Part shown: one piece after another, positions 9,460 through 17,744 of the stretch
Position numbering within the stretch: the stretch's first letter is position 1
Layout: the number at the start of each line of letters is the position of its first letter
Origin: Chrysochromulina tobinii
Taxonomy: Eukaryota; Haptophyta; Prymnesiales; Chrysochromulinaceae
Direction of reading: 5' to 3'
Length of the DNA stretch: 32,162 nt
Assembly: GCA_001275005.1 (NCBI GenBank)
Contig: JWZX01001831.1
Location: forward strand, 1-32,162
Made by a program: the position numbers and the translations under genes
Notes under the pieces: model-generated
What the model was told of the DNA's origin: nothing
The model's input: the letters and a program-made list of their open reading frames with translations, nothing else
Databases searched by the model: none

Positions 9460-12216
9460 TCAACCGCTGTGCACCCGCTTCTCGAACGTACCGCGGGGCC
9501 GTTTGCTTGGTGAGACGAAGCCCAGCATTTGCAGATCGTTGGTAGCCACGACGAAGCGTGCAAGCAGCCGCTCGGCGTCCTCGCCCGAGCGCTTGGCTAG
9601 ACCATTTGATTGGAAGGCGGTGAACCACTCGACGGCGCACACCTTGCGGCCAGGGAATTCCATGAGCACTTCCGAAGCCAGCGCTGTCGACCAGCCGCTG
9701 GGTAGAGGTGCCTTAGGAGTGACGACGGCACCGCTCTTGCCGGGCCGGCGCTGCTCCGCTTTGGCCTCGGCAGCTCGCCTCTCGGCAGCCTGGCGCTCGG
9801 CAGCCGCACGCTCATCGGTCGACGCGTGTCCCCGAGGCGAAAACGAACGGAGTGGCACACCCTTCTCTACGGCGGCACAGGCCGGCCCAGCGGCTGGCTT
9901 GTGCAAACGGCGTGCCTCAGCAATAATGGCCTTCATGTGTTCCTCGAGGGCGCGCTGAGGCACGGCGCCAAAGACATGAGCAAGCCCGTCTGCCGTCGAT
10001 CCGGGCAATGCAATTGTGCCAGCTGCCGCACCTGCTGCCGACGTCGCCGCTGATGCCACTGTCGCCGCAGATGCCGCACCGCCCGTTGACTCCGCATCAC
10101 ATTGCCAGATCTCATGCAGCGGCATCGTGGACGGCCGATCAGCGTGCTCGCGCAGCAGCCGCTCGAACCACATGGCCACCCGAAGCCCATACCGCATTCC
10201 TTCCCCTCCGCTAGCGCCGCCGCTTCCAGCACTGCCACTTGGCCGGGCCGCGGCGACAGCGGCTGCCGCGCCGAGCGCCATCCGTCGCCGCTTGGCAACG
10301 CCCTCAGCTCCGCGATTCACAGCTCCGGACGGCTGCTGATTCACAGCTCCGGACGGCTGCCGATTCACAGCTGGCCGTTTACTGCCGAGAGCAGCGGGGG
10401 CTGCGGCGGACGTGGCGCTCGACTCGACGGCGGTGTGGGACTCGCCCGATGAGCTCGCGACCGCCGTCCCAGAAGTTGCAGCCGTGCTCGAGCCCGCGGC
10501 GGCGGCGAGCACGGACGTCGGCGCATCTGCCCGAGACGGCGCATCTGCCTCCGCCAGCAGCCCGTCGAGCTCGGCGAGAACACCGTCGAGCGGCGCAGCC
10601 GCTCCCTGAGAAGGGGCGGGCAGCTCTGCGGCCGTCTGCCGGAGCTGCGCGCCACAGCGCACGAGGAGCGCTCGGAGGCTCGCTTTGGAAAGCGCATCCG
10701 CACCGCTCACTCGCTCGCGGCATTTGTCGAGTGCGAGCTGCAGGGCCGTGCGCCGCGCGCCCTGCAGTTCGAGCGTGCGATGGGCGGGCCCGAGCAGCAG
10801 CTCGAGGTAGAGCTGCCGAGGCGCCGTGACCGTACGGTTGGCGCCCGGGAAGGCGAGGGCGAGGAGAGCGAGCGCACACGCGACACTCGCGGCGCGGCAT
10901 CGGCGGGCGCTAACGATCTCGCACAGCCATCGCGGCAGCGCCTCGCGCAGCAAGTCCTCGCGCTCGGTCCGGCTCCCGCTGCTGCTCGCCGGCAGCGCCG
11001 CGCTCACCGAGGGCAGCGCGAGCAGCGCACGCAGCTGCGCTGGCCCGAGGGCATCGAGCAACCCCCCCAGGCACTCCTTGGCGCTGCGGACGGCCGAAGA
11101 GCCGCGCTGCGGGGGCACGTATGGTTCGAGAGGCACCAAGAACGCGAGCAGGTGCGTGCGGAAGTGACGCAGCAGCAGCCAGTCGAGCTGACGCACGAAA
11201 GCCGTCGTCGACCCATGCTGCTCGGAGATCGCGTCGAGGAGCGACGCGTACGCCGCGGCACCCAATTGGGGAAGCATCGGTGAGCACAACAGCCGTGCTA
11301 TGATCTGGTCGAGCGTGCGCTCAGTGCTCGCGAGGGCAAAGCGCATGCCGCGTAGCAGGATGAGCGAGGAACGGTGCAGCAGCCGGTGCAGCGCCGCCAC
11401 CCCCGACGAGAGGGCGAACACGAAGCAGAGCGGAAGGGGTGCTCCGTCAGCCGAGCGCACCGAAGCGCATGCGTAGATCAGATCATTGAGCGTCTCGGCG
11501 CCAAAGTGCTCTGCATCCTCGATGATGACCACCAACGGCGTCCATGCAGCACTCTGTTCGTGCACCTCATCGCGCAGCGCGGCACCCATCGCCTGCCGCG
11601 CGCGTGCCGCAACACGGCCAGCGCACAGGTCGGTGTGCCAGCCGGCTAGCACATCGAGGTCGAACGAGCAGCCGGGCGCGATGCGGGCCGTGTTGCCGAT
11701 GAGCTGCGAGACGAGCGAGCGCGTCGCCGCGAGCAGAGAGGTGCAGTCTTTGCTGTGCAGTACGGCGACATGTGGCGAGCAGTCGACACGCATGCTGCGC
11801 TGAAGCTGCTTGAGCACCAGCGGCAGGTCGGCCGAGTTGCAGCCCGTGTGGACAATTGCGGCGGGGACTTCGACGTACGGAGGTGCTGCATCGTGTGCCC
11901 ACGCGCGCTGCAGCCGCCGCGTCGCCTCACGCAGGAACCCTGCGACCTTCTCGAGCTCAGTCTCGTTTAGGCCACGGAGCGCTGCCGCAACTTGCGCCTG
12001 GAGTTGCTGGCTGCAGCAACGATGTGCGGCGAGCCGTGCAGCAACGAAGTCGCTGCCCTCGTCAGTCACGACAGGCGTGAAGCCGTCTTGTGGAGCGACC
12101 CAAGAGGCCGCCCGGCGCAGCCTGGAGACGGCGCAAATCGACATGGCAGCGCCAAGCGCGGCAAAACTTGGGTCACGGATCAGTTCACGGATCGGTCTCA
12201 GGAAAGAGAAAGTCAT
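9460..12216 (-). CDS. ORC3: Origin recognition complex subunit 3
   Basis: Predicted 918 aa from ATG 12216; the frame extends 16 codons further up only through a TTG, and a second ATG at 12144 is possible. Residues about 115-350 match the ORC3 AAA+-like region: V-P-A-A-I-V-H-T-G near the start, S-P-H-V-A-V-L-H-S-K-D-C, L-D-V-L-A-G-W-H, then P-L-V-V-I-I-E-D-A-E-H-F and an H-R-L-L-H-R-S block. The C-terminus (about 840-918) has the winged-helix end with L-x-x-L-G-F-V-x-P-S-K-R, as in the human protein. In between is an Ala/Ser-rich linker with a short tandem repeat. ORC3 is a non-catalytic subunit that helps load the MCM2-7 helicase at replication origins. Length exceeds the human protein (about 711 aa) because of the linker. 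Confidence 0.92.
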   Translation of the reverse strand: MTFSFLRPIRELIRDPSFAALGAAMSICAVSRLRRAASWVAPQDGFTPVVTDEGSDFVAARLAAHRCCSQQLQAQVAAALRGLNETELEKVAGFLREATRRLQRAWAHDAAPPYVEVPAAIVHTGCNSADLPLVLKQLQRSMRVDCSPHVAVLHSKDCTSLLAATRSLVSQLIGNTARIAPGCSFDLDVLAGWHTDLCAGRVAARARQAMGAALRDEVHEQSAAWTPLVVIIEDAEHFGAETLNDLIYACASVRSADGAPLPLCFVFALSSGVAALHRLLHRSSLILLRGMRFALASTERTLDQIIARLLCSPMLPQLGAAAYASLLDAISEQHGSTTAFVRQLDWLLLRHFRTHLLAFLVPLEPYVPPQRGSSAVRSAKECLGGLLDALGPAQLRALLALPSVSAALPASSSGSRTEREDLLREALPRWLCEIVSARRCRAASVACALALLALAFPGANRTVTAPRQLYLELLLGPAHRTLELQGARRTALQLALDKCRERVSGADALSKASLRALLVRCGAQLRQTAAELPAPSQGAAAPLDGVLAELDGLLAEADAPSRADAPTSVLAAAAGSSTAATSGTAVASSSGESHTAVESSATSAAAPAALGSKRPAVNRQPSGAVNQQPSGAVNRGAEGVAKRRRMALGAAAAVAAARPSGSAGSGGASGGEGMRYGLRVAMWFERLLREHADRPSTMPLHEIWQCDAESTGGAASAATVASAATSAAGAAAGTIALPGSTADGLAHVFGAVPQRALEEHMKAIIAEARRLHKPAAGPACAAVEKGVPLRSFSPRGHASTDERAAAERQAAERRAAEAKAEQRRPGKSGAVVTPKAPLPSGWSTALASEVLMEFPGRKVCAVEWFTAFQSNGLAKRSGEDAERLLARFVVATNDLQMLGFVSPSKRPRGTFEKRVHSG
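10314..10371. repeat. 24-bp tandem repeat in the ORC3 linker
   Basis: Unit one (10314-10337) and unit two (10338-10361) differ by one base, and a partial third copy follows. The repeat is in frame and gives an eight-residue unit of the form A-V-N-x-Q-P-S-G in ORC3. A 24-bp unit preserves the frame and sits in a disordered linker, so copy number may vary between strains. Confidence 0.85.
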
Positions 12217-12266
12217 CCTGGCTCGAAAGGGCGTAGATTTCTTTATGGTCAATGGACGGTGCAACT

Positions 12267-12734
12267 CTAGTTCCTACTCGTACGACCGCTGGGCTCCTCA
12301 GAAATGACGCTCTCGTCCTGCGTGAGCTGCTGGCAAAGCTGTAGTAATTGGAATGTCTGCTCCTCCGTCAAGCGCTCCTCATACTCCTCGACGAGCGTGG
12401 ATATAACGGCCCTCGAGCGTGGCTGGATGTTGATGAGTGAAAGGATCTCGCCCTGCACGAGCTTGAAGGGCGCAACCGCTGTCAGAAAGGCGGCGAGGCG
12501 CTTCTCAGTCTCCGCAGCGCAGCAGGTGCCGCCAAGATACGTGAGCACCTGCTCCGAAATCAGGGCCGCCTGCTGCCGCGATTGCCACGCCGTCGAGCCA
12601 GCCGCCTCGCCTCGGCGCGCTCCCGGAAGCGGCAGTGCCTCTTCCTCGCGCAATTGCTCCTGCTGCTGCCGCTCGAGCAGCCTCTTCACCTCAAAATTCG
12701 AGAGCACGGTCTCAGTTGCTGCGATGACGCGCAT
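12267..12734 (-). CDS. RPC9: RNA polymerase III subunit RPC9 (CRCP; Rpb4 family)
   Basis: Predicted 155 aa from ATG 12734. The family's features occur in order: L-S-N-F-E-V near residue 11, a Q/E-rich helix, Y-L-G-G-T with a Cys pair, an F-L-T-A-V-A-P-F-K-L helix, L-S-L-I-N-I-Q-P-R-S, and E-E-Y-E-E-R-L-T-E-E-Q near the C-terminus. Human CRCP is 148 aa with the same order. With RPC8 it forms the Pol III stalk used for tRNA and 5S transcription initiation. The TAG stop lies 50 nt upstream of the ORC3 ATG on the same strand, so the ORC3 promoter probably overlaps this gene. A few extra residues after the E-E-R-L block are the only divergence. Confidence 0.92.
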   Translation of the reverse strand: MRVIAATETVLSNFEVKRLLERQQQEQLREEEALPLPGARRGEAAGSTAWQSRQQAALISEQVLTYLGGTCCAAETEKRLAAFLTAVAPFKLVQGEILSLINIQPRSRAVISTLVEEYEERLTEEQTFQLLQLCQQLTQDESVISEEPSGRTSRN

Positions 12735-12984
12735 TTACGATGCCAAATTGCTAGCGACGGCGAGCGGGAGCTTACCGCGAACGTCAAGGACAGAGCACGT
12801 TGGGCACGTGCGAGGGGAGCTTTTTCGGCGTCGAAAAGGCGTCGTCGTGGGCGTCAGCTAACTCGATCGCCGTCGCAGGCGATTCGGGGAGGCCTGGTGT
12901 TCGGTGGCAAAACAAAGTTCCACTTCTCGAATCGTGAACTCATCACAAAACGCGGGAAAGAAATCAACTGCGCTGGGAATCAGC
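12735..12984. promoter_or_regulatory. Divergent promoter of RPC9 and the zinc-finger gene
   Basis: 250 bp separate the two outward-facing ATGs. I find no obvious TATA box. A forward frame is open upstream of 12985 from 12904 but lacks an ATG there. Confidence 0.4.
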
Positions 12985-13627
12985 ATGGACGAGACTTTAG
13001 ACTTCTCCGCTTATGAGCTTCTCGACTCTTCGCAGCTCAACCATGTCCAGCGCCGCTGCCTTGCGGTTCTAAAGGGCGGCCGCGCCAACGACGAGCTGCG
13101 TCAGGCGGCCATCGCCATGCTCAAGTCCGGCGGTTTGCCCAAGCGAGAGGCGAAGGCTGCAGCAGCCACCACGCGCAAGCCCCTACAGCGCGCCGCTCCC
13201 AAGGCCCAGGCGCCTGCCATGAGCAGCTGGAGCTGCACCGCGTGCACGTTTGAGAACGCCTCCGGCAACGTGTGCGGGGCGTGCTCGACAGCACGGACAG
13301 CAGTGCAGACACCTCGATGTTGGTTCTGCCCAGCGTGCACGCTCGCCAACGTGGAAGGCGCTGCGCGGTGCAGCGCATGCAACGAGCCGCGCAGCAAACC
13401 GCCGGCAGCATCTGTCAAGCGGCCTGCGGACTTCGACGAAGAGGACGAGGAAGCATTTGCTGTGCGCCCTCTTCCACTGGTAAGTGCACCGAAAGATAGC
13501 TTGAGGTTACACTAGGGTCACTATGGTCGACGGGCCAGCCTGGCAGAGCCACGTTTACGTAACACGGTTTGCAGAAGAGCCAAAATTACTTCATACGATT
13601 TTTCGTCGTCGGATACACAAGTTTTGA
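12985..13627 (+). CDS. Protein with two RanBP2-type zinc fingers, probably two exons
   Basis: Exon 1 (12985-13479) encodes 165 aa. Two RanBP2/NZF-type fingers occur at residues 82-100 and 113-132, each W-x-C-x2-C-x3-N-x5/6-C-x2-C. This fold binds ubiquitin, Ran or single-stranded RNA. The N-terminal 60 residues are helical and unrecognised, and an acidic stretch follows the second finger. Exon 1 ends at a consensus donor (CTG|GTAAGT). An acceptor CAG at 13544-13546 gives a 67-nt intron and a 26-residue second exon ending in a basic tail at TGA 13625-13627, total 191 aa. If unspliced, the frame stops at 13515 after 176 aa. Spliced is my preference because the donor is perfect and the length resembles the 70-nt intron at 29071-29140. 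The start is the first ATG after an upstream GTG-only extension. Function is unknown. Confidence 0.6.
13480..13546 (+). other. Predicted 67-nt GT-AG intron
   Basis: The donor is gtaagt and the acceptor is CTGGCAG. Splicing is phase 0 and moves the frame past the stop at 13513-13515. A different acceptor at 13574 would give another short exon, so the 3' side is less certain than the donor. Confidence 0.5.
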
Positions 13628-14165
13628 TCCCCGCTGCGCGGGGGTCCCGCCGCGAGATCGACCGGGTAACCGCTAACGGCTAACCCCCGCGGGCCGCGTT
13701 TTACCCGGGCGCCCGGGCGCCGGGGGGCGAGGTTCCCTGTGCCGAGCCGTCCGCCGCCGACGGAGGATGCGAAGGTCTGGCGGCCCCGCGGTGCGCGACG
13801 GTAACGAGATACAACCGACGGCGGACACGTGACCCTCCTCTCGACTGCTGTGGAGCGTCGACCCGACGTCGCGATTCGCGAACACGCCGGGACCGGCTGG
13901 GTGCCGACAGCGGCCTCACACCCCCCCGCGGCCCGGTCGGTGTGCGAAAAGCGGCGGTCGCGCGGTCCTAAACATTCATCACATGGGAGCCGTGCGATTC
14001 CGCGTGCGTGATGCGGTGCTCGGCGTCGCGGACGCGGCCAATTGGTGTGCTTGTGCTGATGCTTGTGCAACCGAAGCTCGAACCGCATGGCCACTGGTAG
14101 CATCCCCTCCCTTCCGCAGTGTTCGGCAGCGTGCCCTCGACCTAACAACCGGAACCCGGTCGCTC
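13628..14165. other. Very GC-rich intergenic region with a hairpin at its start
   Basis: Between convergent genes. A near-perfect hairpin lies at 13626-13646: nine base pairs with one G-T wobble around a TGC loop, overlapping the zinc-finger stop codon. Another self-complementary GC block lies near 13700-13725. Reverse-strand open frames here are GC-driven and contain nothing recognisable. Confidence 0.4.
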
Positions 14166-16010
14166 TCACAGGCCCAGGTACGAGCCGAGGAAGATGCGGC
14201 CGTTCCAGAGAGCGTGGATGAATACCGGTACGAGCAGGTTACGCGAGTTCACGTAGAGCACGCCCCAAAAGAATCCGGTGACCGAGAGTGGCAGCAGCAG
14301 CCCGATCTGCAAGTGCTGCGCCCCGAAGAGGATGCCCGAGACGAGGAGCGCGCCGCCGATGGGCATCGCTGCGGTGAGCGCCTGCAGGATGAAGGCGCGC
14401 GACTGCAACTCTTCAAAGATGGGGGCGCCCAGGCACGGCGCAATCGCGGCAAGCAGTAGAGAGGCGGCGGATCGGTCTGTCGGGTTCGCGAGCTGCGCGA
14501 CGAGACCCTCAGGCTTGTACGCCAGCCCCGGAAGCAGCGCCTGGTTGAGTGGCTCAATGAGATTGAAGAGGGCGACGGAGGCCGCGTAACCGCCAAGGAC
14601 CTCCGCGATCCAGGGCGCTTGCCACCGCCACCGTACCCACTTATGGGAGAAGAAGCCCGGGTGGCGCATGCGCACGAGCTGGAAGAGGCCCAGGTTGAGA
14701 ATCGTCTGCTCAAGGAGTAGTCGCACCGAGAGAGTGCGCGCGCGCGTGAGGGGCAGCCCCAGGAGCACGAGAAGCGAGACCAATGCCTCGACGAGCGGCG
14801 CCGCGAAGGAGAAGAGAAACGGTGCGCACAGCAGCAGCGCGACCGTGCTGAGCAGCTTGATACGCTCGCCGCGGGGCTCACTTGCAAAGTTGGCGCACGC
14901 CGTCGCGTCCTCGGCCGCACGCCCGATGAGCCAGGGCGGCACTGGAGGCTTGTGCAGACGCACACGTCGAGTCATCGCCGCGAGCAGCACGGCGCATCCC
15001 GCAAGTGTATCCCAGCCCAACGCGAGCTTGCCCACGACGATGCTGCGCCGAGAGAGGATGCACACGTGGGCGAGGTAGCCAGCCGCGCACAGCACGAGCT
15101 GCAGTACAGGCGAGTGCATCAGAGTAGGCACGGGGAGAGCTTCTGAGCTGCTCGGTGGCGGTCGAGTTGGCATCGCAGAGAGCGCCCCGAGGGGCGGCTG
15201 CGGCGAGGCCGCTCCGAAGGCAGGCGACTCATCCATGTCCTCAGCGGGCACAGTGGGGTCGGTTCCGTCCAACAAGGAGGGGAATATGTCGAAGATGTCG
15301 GCCACCTCGCTCACCTTCACCTCCTCCGGTCGAGGATACGGCGGCGGCGACGGAGCGGTGGCGAAAGACGGCGCAGGTGGCGACGTGGGGACAGGCTCAG
15401 GCACGATCGGCGGCGTGACAACGGGCCTCGTCGCTGGCGCCGGTGTAGGTGCAGGCAGTGCTGCTGTCGACGTTTGCTGTGCCACGAGCGGCGGCGGCGG
15501 CGAGGGCGGCGGAGGCGAGGGCGGCGGCAGCGAGGGCGGCGGCGGCAAGTCGCCGCTCAATGACCCTTGTGCCCGAATGACGGCGGCGCTCGGATAGGGG
15601 TCCCCGACTCGATAGGCTGTTTCTGCTTGCCCAGTCAAGCCCGTTGCCCAGTCAAACCCGGTTTCGGGCGCTGCTGGCGGCAGTTGCACAAGATCGAGCC
15701 CACCATTTTTCACCTTCTCGCTGGAAGCAGCTTTGCCAGCGCCGATGAATTCTTGTAGCGCTGCCCGCATTTCTTCGCGTTTCGCTTCGACGGGTGGCCG
15801 AAGCGGTTTGGAAGGAGGCGAAGGTGGATCGCGACGTGGGGCTGCTGGTGGAATATCGACATCTTTGCCAAGCAACGCATCAAGCATATCGAATGTGTCC
15901 TCACTCTCCTGCTGGGCACTTGGCCATCCGACGCGTCGAAGCTGCGGCGTTTTTACAAGTGGCGGCCATGCGCGCAGGCCGACGTCGCCGCCGAACGAGA
16001 GAGCGCGCAT
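14166..16010 (-). CDS. CPBP/CAAX-type intramembrane metalloprotease with long N-terminal extension
   Basis: Predicted 614 aa from ATG 16010 (further upstream only a TTG). The C-terminal half carries several hydrophobic segments and all three family motifs: E-E-L-Q-S-R (Glu533, Glu534, Arg538), F-G-A-Q-H (Phe562, His566) and H-A-L-W-N (His599, Asn603). These form the glutamate/histidine metal site of Abi/Rce1-like proteases; plastid members are common in plants and algae. The first ~300 residues are Pro/Ser/Ala-rich, with proline runs near residues 155-170, and look disordered. A signal peptide is not evident at the chosen start, so compartment is open. Its promoter must lie in the 82-172 bp shared with the divergent lyase. 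Substrate unknown. Confidence 0.82.
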   Translation of the reverse strand: MRALSFGGDVGLRAWPPLVKTPQLRRVGWPSAQQESEDTFDMLDALLGKDVDIPPAAPRRDPPSPPSKPLRPPVEAKREEMRAALQEFIGAGKAASSEKVKNGGLDLVQLPPAAPETGFDWATGLTGQAETAYRVGDPYPSAAVIRAQGSLSGDLPPPPSLPPPSPPPPSPPPPLVAQQTSTAALPAPTPAPATRPVVTPPIVPEPVPTSPPAPSFATAPSPPPYPRPEEVKVSEVADIFDIFPSLLDGTDPTVPAEDMDESPAFGAASPQPPLGALSAMPTRPPPSSSEALPVPTLMHSPVLQLVLCAAGYLAHVCILSRRSIVVGKLALGWDTLAGCAVLLAAMTRRVRLHKPPVPPWLIGRAAEDATACANFASEPRGERIKLLSTVALLLCAPFLFSFAAPLVEALVSLLVLLGLPLTRARTLSVRLLLEQTILNLGLFQLVRMRHPGFFSHKWVRWRWQAPWIAEVLGGYAASVALFNLIEPLNQALLPGLAYKPEGLVAQLANPTDRSAASLLLAAIAPCLGAPIFEELQSRAFILQALTAAMPIGGALLVSGILFGAQHLQIGLLLPLSVTGFFWGVLYVNSRNLLVPVFIHALWNGRIFLGSYLGL

Positions 16011-16092
16011 GCCGAGATTGCCACCTTTGATGAGACACAAAACATGTCACGTCAAGATTCAAGGGTGAGTCTTGCGAGAGAGCCCTTCCGTA
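16011..16092. promoter_or_regulatory. Short divergent promoter between CPBP protease and cystathionine beta-lyase
   Basis: Only 82 bp separate the two outermost ATGs, or 172 bp if the lyase starts at 16183. It is AT-richer than its neighbours. No clear TATA box is visible. Confidence 0.4.
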
Positions 16093-17430
16093 ATGTTCAT
16101 GTTGTTGAATCTCGATCCGGCTTCTATCCTTATATTATGTTCTCCGAAGGTGCACGTGCTCTCCGACGAAAGGGGACGCAAAATGCTCCTGCGGCGCACA
16201 GGAGTTGTCCGCGGACTCAGTACGGTCTCCAAGTCAAATTACGGCCTCGCGACCCGACTGTGCCACCCCAAGGGCAAGGGCAAGGGCGATCCGTATAATG
16301 CATCTTCGCCAGTGCTCTACCAGACGGCGACCTTTGAGCTTCCAGGCGTGATGGAGGGTGGCGAGTTCGACTACACGCGCAGCGGCAATCCGACTCGTCA
16401 GCAGCTTGAGACTCAAATGGCCGACCTCGAGGGCGCCCACCGGTCATTTGCCTTCACCTCTGGCATGGCCGCGCTCGCCGTCGCCATGCGCCTCGTGCCT
16501 GCTGGCGGCCACATCGTCACAGGCGACGACATCTACGGCGGCACGTCGCGACTGCTCGCCAACGTGGCTCCTGCCTCGGGCGTGGCCGTGAGTAATGTCG
16601 ATATGTGTGACCGCGAGGCCGTGCGCCGCGCGATCACGCCGCATACGAAACTTGTGTGGATGGAGAGCCCAACCAACCCTCGCATGCAGATTGTCGATAT
16701 TGCAGCGATCGCGACGATGGCGCGGAGCGCCGGCGCGATTTCGATGGTCGACAACTCGATCATGGCGCCCATCTTCCAGCAGCCGCTCGCGCTCGGTTGC
16801 GATATATCGATGACCTCCGCCACCAAGTTCATCTCCGGCCACTCCGACGTGACTGCGGGCATTCTCTCCGTCGCGAGTGAGGAGCTCGCCAAGAAGGTCT
16901 ACTTCCTCCAGAACGCAGAGGGTGCTGGCCTCTCGCCCTTCGACTGCTGGCTATGCCTGCGCGGCCTCAAGACGATGTCGCTGCGCATGCAGAGGCAACA
17001 GGCCAATTGTCTGGCGATGGCCCTATGGCTCGAGAAACATCCCGCTGTGAAGCGAGTGCACTACGCAGGCCTCACGTCGCACCCTAACTACGCGCTGCAC
17101 GCCCGGCAGGCGGCAGGTGGCGGCTCGCTCCTTTCCTTCGAGACGGGCAACGTCGATCTTTCGCGTGCCCTGTCGGAGCACCTCAAGCTCTTCAAAGTGA
17201 CCGTCTCCTTTGGCTCCACCTCATCGCTCGTCTCGCTGCCGTGCTTCATGTCTCATGCATCGATTCCGAGGGAAGTTCGACAGGCGCGCGGGCTGCCTGA
17301 CGACCTGGTTCGCCTTTCCGCCGGCATCGAAGACGAGAAGGATCTCATCGAAGATCTTGAGCAAGCGATGGCCAAAGCGTGCAGCGACGTCGGTCTCGCT
17401 GTGCCTGCGGGGACACCGCACCGAAGGTAG
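16093..17430 (+). CDS. CBL: Cystathionine beta-lyase, plant type
   Basis: Predicted 445 aa from ATG 16093. PLP-dependent enzyme that cleaves cystathionine to homocysteine, pyruvate and ammonia in methionine synthesis. Signatures of the Cys/Met metabolism PLP family: Y-T-R-S-G-N-P-T-R, F-T-S-G-M-A-A-L, D-D-I-Y-G-G-T, W-M-E-S-P-T-N-P, V-D-N-S-I-M, and the PLP lysine Lys245 in S-A-T-K-F-I-S-G-H-S-D (AAG at 16825-16827). The segment F-L-Q-N-A-E-G-x-G-L-x-P-F-D-C-W and the P-C-F-M-S-H-A-S-I-P segment are typical of plant cystathionine beta-lyase rather than gamma-lyase or gamma-synthase. ATG 16183 would begin a compact Arg-rich presequence (M-L-L-R-R-T-G) and may be the true start; the longer form has a hydrophobic stretch that could be part of a targeting signal. 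Organelle is undecided. Confidence 0.92.
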   Translation: MFMLLNLDPASILILCSPKVHVLSDERGRKMLLRRTGVVRGLSTVSKSNYGLATRLCHPKGKGKGDPYNASSPVLYQTATFELPGVMEGGEFDYTRSGNPTRQQLETQMADLEGAHRSFAFTSGMAALAVAMRLVPAGGHIVTGDDIYGGTSRLLANVAPASGVAVSNVDMCDREAVRRAITPHTKLVWMESPTNPRMQIVDIAAIATMARSAGAISMVDNSIMAPIFQQPLALGCDISMTSATKFISGHSDVTAGILSVASEELAKKVYFLQNAEGAGLSPFDCWLCLRGLKTMSLRMQRQQANCLAMALWLEKHPAVKRVHYAGLTSHPNYALHARQAAGGGSLLSFETGNVDLSRALSEHLKLFKVTVSFGSTSSLVSLPCFMSHASIPREVRQARGLPDDLVRLSAGIEDEKDLIEDLEQAMAKACSDVGLAVPAGTPHRR

Positions 17431-17744
17431 GTCGAACCCTAGACACAAGGGTGCTGAATCACGATCGTCACTGACCTGCAGAGAGTACTGTTTCGGCGCC
17501 CGAGGTCTCTTTCAGGACTCGGACAGGACGGTATACTACTCCTGTTTTCTTTATGTTTTCTCCTCCCATTGATATCACGCGTGACAGATCTTATATTCTT
17601 ATATTCGTTAACGATACATGCTTTAACCGGTGATTGAACGGTGAGACAGTGAGGCCCGGCCTCCGAGAACGCGTGTTCTTGGGCGCTTTGCACGTTTGCA
17701 GCAAATGTGGACGGTCTGGTGCAAGGCGTCTGCTCAAGCTGCTC
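17431..17744. other. Intergenic region after cystathionine beta-lyase
   Basis: About 310 bp of AT-richer DNA. It contains the lyase trailer and probably the promoter of the next forward gene. Short runs such as cttatattcttatattcg near 17588-17607 are direct repeats of six to nine bases. No RNA gene seen. Confidence 0.35.

Noticed and set aside
13628-13800. Possible structural RNA in the GC-rich palindromic block
   Set aside because: I could not match it to tRNA, rRNA or snRNA signatures; there is no A/B-box pair or cloverleaf that I can draw.
13591-14169. A reverse frame of 192 codons downstream of the CPBP protease
   Set aside because: It lacks a good ATG, is Arg/Pro/Gly-rich from base composition, and shows no recognisable motif; a GC artefact.
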